64,000 nt of DNA, taken from assembly GCA_903871545.1 (NCBI GenBank), contig CAIQHG010000088.1:1-64000 (forward strand). Reading direction: 5' to 3'. The notes beneath the pieces were generated by a model. That model was not told the origin of the DNA. It made no database searches and saw nothing but the letters and a program-made list of their open reading frames with translations. This document shows positions 59,393 to 64,000 of the stretch, one piece after another; position 1 is the first letter of the stretch, and every line of letters begins with the position of its first letter. The translations under genes were made by a program, and so were the position numbers. The DNA comes from an uncultured Burkholderiales bacterium (lineage in GTDB: Bacteria > Pseudomonadota > Gammaproteobacteria > Burkholderiales > Burkholderiaceae_C).

Positions 59393-60748
59393 ATGACCTC
59401 ACGAGTTGCCATCATTGGCTCTGGTATATCTGGACTAAGCGCTGCTCACCTCTTAAATAAGCACCCAGGGGTTGAGGTAAGCCTTTTCGAGGCGAACGAT
59501 TATTACGGTGGTCACACCCATACGGTCGATATGCTGGCGAGCACACCCCAGGGCCTTCAAAGTTATCCTGTTGATACTGGTTTTTTGGTTTTCAACGAAC
59601 GCACCTATCCCAATTTAATTGCATTATTTAAAGAGCTTTGCATCCCTACTGCTTTGTCTGATATGTCGTTTTCAGTCCAAGCGCCTAAGGATCAGTACAA
59701 CAATCTGGAGTGGAGCGGTACGTCTTTAAACAGCGTATTTTCACAAAGAAAAAATCTTTTAAATTTAGATTTCTTATGCATGCTCAAAGATATTATTCGC
59801 TTTAATTCCCTAGCGACCTCGCTCGCTACGCATCCAAATTCGGGTGTGCTTAACAAACCGCTCAACGATTTTTTAATCGAACATAAATTTAACTCTTATT
59901 TTATTAATTGGTATTTATTGCCTATGCTGGGTTGTATCTGGAGTTGCCCTGCGGATCAAATGCTTGCCTTTCCCGTATCCACCATGATTAGCTTTTGTCA
60001 CAATCATGGATTGCTACAAGTTAGCAACCGACCAAGGTGGTTTACTGTTAAAGGAGGATCCAAGCAATATGTGGAGATCATCACCAATCAAATCAAAAGA
60101 AAGTATACAAATACGCCTGTTTTAAGAATCGAGCGAGATAACGGACTAATCCATGTTGTAAGCGAACGCGGTAGAGAAGAATTTGATCACGTTATTATTG
60201 CCTCACATGCAGATCAGGCTTTGGGGATGCTTGGGGATCCCTGCGGGCTCGAGCAAGATGTGTTGGGGGCATTTAAATTTAAAGATAACACCGCCATACT
60301 TCACACTGACTCGACTGTTTTACCCAGTAAACGACTTGCCTGGGCGGCTTGGAATTTTCAAAGTCATGCCCTACATGGTTCGACGTTTGGTCGGCAACAA
60401 CTGGGGGAAGGGGACGGTGCGTTTCCAAACGTTTGCCTCCATTATTATTTAAATAAACTCCAGCCCTTGCCATTTAATGAGCCAGTCATCGTCTCATTGA
60501 ACCCCATAAATGAGATAGATTCAAAGAAAATTGCGGCTACCTTTAACTACACACACCCTATTTTTGATCTGAAATCAACTGCTGCGCAGCAAAGAATGCA
60601 CTTGATTCAAGGCCGTCTAAATACATGGTACGCGGGCGCTTGGATGGGTTACGGTTTTCATGAGGATGGCCACAAAGCTGGATTGTCCGCGGCCAAGGCA
60701 CTGCTTTTAAAGCTTGAGCCTGAGGTACGTGAGGAGGGACAATTTTGA
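59393..60748 (+). CDS. FAD-dependent amine-oxidase-like oxidoreductase
   Basis: A 451-residue flavoprotein: dinucleotide motif AIIGSGISGLSAAHLLNK (about residues 6-23), FEANDYYGGHTHTVDM, DTGFLVFNERTYPNLIALFK, and a C-terminal AWMGYGFHEDGHKAGLSAA. This subgroup of the amine oxidase/desaturase-like family is consistently followed by DUF1365 and a cyclopropane-synthase-like gene. A fatty-acyl desaturation or oxidation role has been proposed for related Rhodobacter proteins. Its stop overlaps the next start by 4 bp. Confidence 0.92.
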   Translation: MTSRVAIIGSGISGLSAAHLLNKHPGVEVSLFEANDYYGGHTHTVDMLASTPQGLQSYPVDTGFLVFNERTYPNLIALFKELCIPTALSDMSFSVQAPKDQYNNLEWSGTSLNSVFSQRKNLLNLDFLCMLKDIIRFNSLATSLATHPNSGVLNKPLNDFLIEHKFNSYFINWYLLPMLGCIWSCPADQMLAFPVSTMISFCHNHGLLQVSNRPRWFTVKGGSKQYVEIITNQIKRKYTNTPVLRIERDNGLIHVVSERGREEFDHVIIASHADQALGMLGDPCGLEQDVLGAFKFKDNTAILHTDSTVLPSKRLAWAAWNFQSHALHGSTFGRQQLGEGDGAFPNVCLHYYLNKLQPLPFNEPVIVSLNPINEIDSKKIAATFNYTHPIFDLKSTAAQQRMHLIQGRLNTWYAGAWMGYGFHEDGHKAGLSAAKALLLKLEPEVREEGQF

Positions 60749-61569
60749 AGGCGTTGATTGGTTTTGGACAAGTCAGGCACAAGCGTTTTCGCCCTCGCGA
60801 GAATGCTTTTACTTATTCCACTTATTTTTTGATGCTTCAAATGAGATCGGCGCTTGAGTCGCATGGTTTGCAAGGAGAGAAAAACCCTTGTTTATCCATC
60901 AACAAAAGGGGGGCTTTGAGCTTTTATGATGCGGATCACGGAGACTCAAGGGGTCCTGAAGCGGGCGGCGCCATTGGTTGGTTGCAAGAGTTGTTAGGGC
61001 GCGAAGGAGTGAGCGGTGCAGATGGAGAAATCTGGCTACACACCTACCCAAGGGTTTGGGGTTATGCATTCAAGCCCGTCAGTTTTTGGTATTGTCATTC
61101 AACCTCTGGTGCCTTGAGTGCCATCGTGGCCGAAGTTAACAATACCTTTGGTGAGAGACATTTTTATCTCATCAAAGATCCGTCTTACGGGCAAGACTTG
61201 ATCGCTACAAAAGAGTTTCATGTCTCTCCCTTTTGCGAAATAAAAGGGCAATACCGATTCAGATTTTTAAGAACGAAGGAAAAAGATTCCTCATCGGCGC
61301 GCACGGTTGTAAGAATTGATTATGAGGATGCGCTTGGGGTTTTAATTCACACCAGTGTTAGCGGCGCCTTAGAGCCTCTTAACAAAAAATCTTTAAGAAA
61401 AGCGCTCATCAATTATCCATTGCTAACCTTGATGGTAATTTATAGAATTCACTGGCAAGCTTTAAAGCTTTGGATCAAAAAAATTACTTTTCGCCCAAAA
61501 CCCGTGCCTCCAAAGAGTTTGATAACCATTGCTTCTGTCAGTCCCTTAGAAGCAGTTTCAAAATCATAG
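60745..61569 (+). CDS. DUF1365 protein
   Basis: A 274-residue DUF1365 protein: ALIGFGQVRHKRFRPRENAF, TYSTYFLMLQM, WLHTYPRVWGYAFKPVSFWY and EFHVSPFCEIKGQYRFRF. The start is TTG at 60745, overlapping the preceding TGA, with GAGGAGGG just upstream; no suitable ATG exists. Function unknown; the family almost always sits between this FAD oxidoreductase and the Cfa-like methyltransferase, so it is probably part of the same lipid modification. Confidence 0.9.
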   Translation: MKALIGFGQVRHKRFRPRENAFTYSTYFLMLQMRSALESHGLQGEKNPCLSINKRGALSFYDADHGDSRGPEAGGAIGWLQELLGREGVSGADGEIWLHTYPRVWGYAFKPVSFWYCHSTSGALSAIVAEVNNTFGERHFYLIKDPSYGQDLIATKEFHVSPFCEIKGQYRFRFLRTKEKDSSSARTVVRIDYEDALGVLIHTSVSGALEPLNKKSLRKALINYPLLTLMVIYRIHWQALKLWIKKITFRPKPVPPKSLITIASVSPLEAVSKS

Positions 61570-61593
61570 CCATATCTGTTTACTTTCTCTGCC

Positions 61594-62829
61594 ATGCTGA
61601 CACCTACAAACGATTACAGTTCACAAGCCGATTTAACTGCGGCCCCTCAAGCAGCTAAAACCGTATTAAAGATGCTGAGTCATCTGTCTTATGGTCAACT
61701 TTTTATTACTTTGCCAAATAATCAGGTCTTGCAGTTTGGCTCTACGAATAATAAATCTGCTGAGATTACAGCAAACTTATTTTTAAATAATTGGAACGTC
61801 TTTGCAAGTTCGATTAAGTCCGGCGATATAGGCTTTGCCGAGACCTACATCGCTGGGGACTGGAGCACCTCGGATTTGACCAGGCTTATTGAACTCTTTA
61901 TCCTCAACCGTCAAGACGTTGAGCGAGTCATACACGGATCTTGGATTGGCCGACTTTTTTACCAATTAAAGCACTGGACTAGACGCAACAACCGAAAAAA
62001 CAGTAGCAAAAATATCCACGCTCACTACGACCTTGGCAACAGTTTTTACGAAATCTGGCTTGATGAAACCATGACTTATTCCTCAGCACTTTTTGACGGG
62101 GCACAGGACTTGACTTTAACCCAGGCTCAACAAGCAAAAATTCGACGGGCCTGTCGTATGGCTGGACTTATAAAGGGGGGACATCAACGCGTACTGGAGA
62201 TAGGTTGTGGTTGGGGCAGCTTAGCCAAATTAGTTGCGCAGGAGTTCGACTCCGTCCACACCGGAGTCACTTTAAGTCCCTCGCAGTTATCATTTGCTCG
62301 ATCAAGTCTACACAACTGGAACGACCGGGTTGACTTGCGCCTGCAAGACTACAGAGACATCACGGATGGGCCCTACGATGCGATCGTATCCATAGAAATG
62401 TTTGAAGCGGTAGGTAAGGAGTATTGGTCTACTTATTTTAAAAATATTCAAAGACTCCTCAAACCCGGAGGTCTTGCCTGCATACAAACCATCGTCATTG
62501 ATGACTCACTTTTTAATCAGTACATTAGGAGTACTGACTTTATTCAACAATACATTTTCCCAGGAGGCTGTCTGCCTTCACCCAGAAGGTTTAGGGAGCT
62601 TGCTGAGCAGCACGGTTTAACGGTTGTGGATGAGTTTTGTTTCGGATTAGACTACGCCAGCACTTTAAAAGAGTGGAGAAGGGTATTTGAGCTGGAGCGC
62701 ACAAAAGTTCGCGAGCTGGGGTTCGATAACAAATTCATAAAAACATGGGAATTTTATTTGTGTTATTGTGAAGCTGGCTTTAGTCAAAAGAATTTGGATG
62801 TCATTCAGTTTACCCTTAAGAATAAGTAA
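61594..62829 (+). CDS. Cyclopropane-fatty-acid-synthase-like SAM methyltransferase
   Basis: A 411-residue enzyme of the Cfa family. N-terminal lipid-binding domain, then HYDLGNSFYEIWLDETMTYS, the SAM motif VLEIGCGWGSLAKL, IVSIEMFEAVGKEYW (active-site Glu) and QYIFPGGCLPSPRRF. It methylates unsaturated phospholipid acyl chains; products of this subgroup may be methyl-branched or furan-type rather than cyclopropane. It starts 24 bp after DUF1365 and ends 13 bp before the lipoprotein. Confidence 0.9.
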   Translation: MLTPTNDYSSQADLTAAPQAAKTVLKMLSHLSYGQLFITLPNNQVLQFGSTNNKSAEITANLFLNNWNVFASSIKSGDIGFAETYIAGDWSTSDLTRLIELFILNRQDVERVIHGSWIGRLFYQLKHWTRRNNRKNSSKNIHAHYDLGNSFYEIWLDETMTYSSALFDGAQDLTLTQAQQAKIRRACRMAGLIKGGHQRVLEIGCGWGSLAKLVAQEFDSVHTGVTLSPSQLSFARSSLHNWNDRVDLRLQDYRDITDGPYDAIVSIEMFEAVGKEYWSTYFKNIQRLLKPGGLACIQTIVIDDSLFNQYIRSTDFIQQYIFPGGCLPSPRRFRELAEQHGLTVVDEFCFGLDYASTLKEWRRVFELERTKVRELGFDNKFIKTWEFYLCYCEAGFSQKNLDVIQFTLKNK

Positions 62830-62842
62830 CAAGGTACCTCTA

Positions 62843-63400
62843 ATGCTCACTAAAAGAAATCTCCTGCGCTCCGCTTTATTAGGAGGCTCCTCTTTGTCCA
62901 CCCTAGCCTTAATAGGGTGCGCCTCCCCAAGCGTCAGCGATTACGCCAATCAAAAGCCTACCCTTGACCTTAAAACCTATTTCAATGGAATTATTGACGC
63001 ATGGGGCATATTCACGGACCGAAGCGGTAAAGTCGTCAAGCGCTTTACTGTGACGATGAGTTGCCAATGGAGCGGCGAGCAAGGCTTGTTGGATGAGGAC
63101 TTTACGTATTCCGACGGTACTAAACAAAAAAGAGTTTGGACACTCACCCATTTGGGCAATAACTCTTACTCAGGGATTGCTGGGGACGTAATCGGCACTG
63201 CCCAGGGTAGTACAAGTGGGAATGCATTTCACTGGAATTACACCATGGCATTGCCTGTTGGTGATAGTGTTTGGAACGTTCAGTTTGACGATTGGATGTA
63301 TCTGATGAACGATAAGGTCATGCTAAACAAAGCCAGTATGTCTAAATTTGGTCTTCACCTAGGTGAGGTTACCCTTTCTTTTACTAAACGTGGTGCTTAA
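62843..63400 (+). CDS. DUF3833 lipoprotein
   Basis: A 185-residue lipoprotein: signal MLTKRNLLRSALLGG with lipobox LIGC (Cys near residue 26), then a calycin-like beta-barrel domain, DUF3833: LKTYFNGIIDAWGIFTDRSG, VMLNKASMSKFGLHLGEVTL. ATG 62843 begins the signal peptide; the frame extends 25 codons upstream inside the methyltransferase gene. Always linked to the Cfa/DUF1365 cluster in my recollection; it might bind or carry a lipid product at the outer membrane. Confidence 0.88.
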   Translation: MLTKRNLLRSALLGGSSLSTLALIGCASPSVSDYANQKPTLDLKTYFNGIIDAWGIFTDRSGKVVKRFTVTMSCQWSGEQGLLDEDFTYSDGTKQKRVWTLTHLGNNSYSGIAGDVIGTAQGSTSGNAFHWNYTMALPVGDSVWNVQFDDWMYLMNDKVMLNKASMSKFGLHLGEVTLSFTKRGA

Positions 63401-63412
63401 CACATCCACCTA

Positions 63413-64000
63413 ATGCCAATGATGAATCCTCCTATTAGGAATTGGCAAGGCAAACATGTTTGGATCATTGGAGCCTCCAGCGGAATCGGTCGTGCCCTTG
63501 GCGAGTTATTTGCCCGACTAGGCGCTACCCTCTATGTTTCTGCAAGGAGCCAAGCTCCCCTTGATGAGTTTGTGCGGTTGCACCCAACCTCTCAGGCTTT
63601 TGCATTGGACGTCACGAATTCTCAATCTATGGCGTCTGCATTTAATGAGATCACCTGCAACAAACCACTGGATTTAATAGTTTACTGCGCAGGTCATTAC
63701 GCGCCTATGAGAGCCCAAGACTTTAATTTAGAAGAAGCTCTCAAACATATGCAGATTAATTATTGTGGAGCTTTAAATTTACTCGGTGCAATTTTGCCCT
63801 CATTACTAAAGCAAAGGTCAGGGCATCTGAGCCTCGTATCAAGTGTGGCGGGCTTCACTGGTTTGCCCAAGAGCCTGGCTTACGGGCCCTCAAAAGCTGC
63901 TTTAACTCACTTGGCTGAGGTTTTGTATCTAGATTTACATCCCTCTAACTTAGGAATCAGCGTCGTGCATCCTGGTTTCGTAAAAACTCCATTAACGTCT
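63413..64000 (+). CDS. Short-chain dehydrogenase, cut by window end
   Basis: An open frame of 196 codons running off the window. It has the SDR nucleotide motif IIGASSGIGRALGELFARLG, VYCAGHYAPM in place of NNAG, the catalytic Ser in LVSSVAGFTG, YGPSK as Tyr-x3-Lys and HPGFVKTPLT. Membership in the lipid cluster is supported by the 12 bp gap to the DUF3833 gene. The C-terminus lies outside. Confidence 0.9.
   Translation, partial: MPMMNPPIRNWQGKHVWIIGASSGIGRALGELFARLGATLYVSARSQAPLDEFVRLHPTSQAFALDVTNSQSMASAFNEITCNKPLDLIVYCAGHYAPMRAQDFNLEEALKHMQINYCGALNLLGAILPSLLKQRSGHLSLVSSVAGFTGLPKSLAYGPSKAALTHLAEVLYLDLHPSNLGISVVHPGFVKTPLTS

Overview
The window is 64 kb of chromosome from a low-to-moderate GC betaproteobacterium, most likely order Burkholderiales and close in style to Polynucleobacter or other small freshwater/marine relatives. 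This rests on gene content and order: recG-oxyR-ubiA, a PhaM-type granule protein, two Bug-family solute receptors, DUF3567 and DUF3108 proteins, the D-amino-acid aminotransferase/YbeD/lipB/lipA run beside a complete atp operon, and a fused indolepyruvate ferredoxin oxidoreductase. The genus is not proven. No insertion sequence, prophage, CRISPR array or rRNA operon was seen. Genes are tightly packed, with many 1-16 bp overlaps, and several probably start at TTG.

Layout. 1-5.3 kb: 3' part of proC, a small basic secreted protein with a clear terminator, then recG-oxyR-ubiA on the minus strand. 5.5-9.6 kb: the queuosine genes queA and tgt, split by a Bug receptor and a class II aldolase-family gene. 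9.6-14.9 kb: FIST sensor protein, PhaM-like protein, VOC protein, FAH-family hydrolase, DUF3108 and DUF3567 proteins. 15-20.5 kb: nucleotide-sugar genes galU (plus) facing galE-rfbB-rfbD-rfbA-rfbC (minus), which make UDP-glucose, UDP-galactose and dTDP-rhamnose for surface polysaccharide. 20.6-24.7 kb: an IclR regulator divergent from a Rieske oxygenase-Bug receptor-SDR operon, a likely aromatic or related acid catabolic unit. 24.9-31.6 kb: purU, a GlcD-like FAD oxidase, yggS, a beta-hydroxyacid dehydrogenase, dolP-like and gmhA/diaA-like genes, rsmI, then tRNA-Arg(CCG). 31.9-34.4 kb: a membrane-anchored cytochrome c, a conserved hypothetical gene, a YheT-type hydrolase and an NTF2-like protein. 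34.5-41.6 kb: the complete atpIBEFHAGDC operon with a perfect hairpin between atpD and atpC. 41.8-48.4 kb: dat-ybeD-lipB-lipA and the 1187-residue indolepyruvate oxidoreductase. 48.5-58.5 kb: mltA, nitrilase, a very long YhdP/AsmA-like protein, glnE and rfaE2. 58.5-64 kb: a candidate small RNA or leader followed by an operon of a GPx-like peroxidase, FAD oxidoreductase, DUF1365, cyclopropane-synthase-like methyltransferase, DUF3833 lipoprotein and an SDR cut off by the window end.

Most of the window is housekeeping. The most interesting part is the last 5.5 kb. The families FAD oxidoreductase, DUF1365, Cfa-like, DUF3833 and SDR recur together in proteobacteria and are linked in Rhodobacter to singlet-oxygen stress and unusual membrane fatty acids. 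Here they sit behind a secreted GPx with altered active-site residues and a promoter-terminator unit of about 95 nt that encodes no protein. Other points are a 39-codon membrane ORF with a good ribosome site facing mltA, the atpD/atpC hairpin, and a LacI/PurR-like palindrome plus hairpins in the 207 bp before purU.
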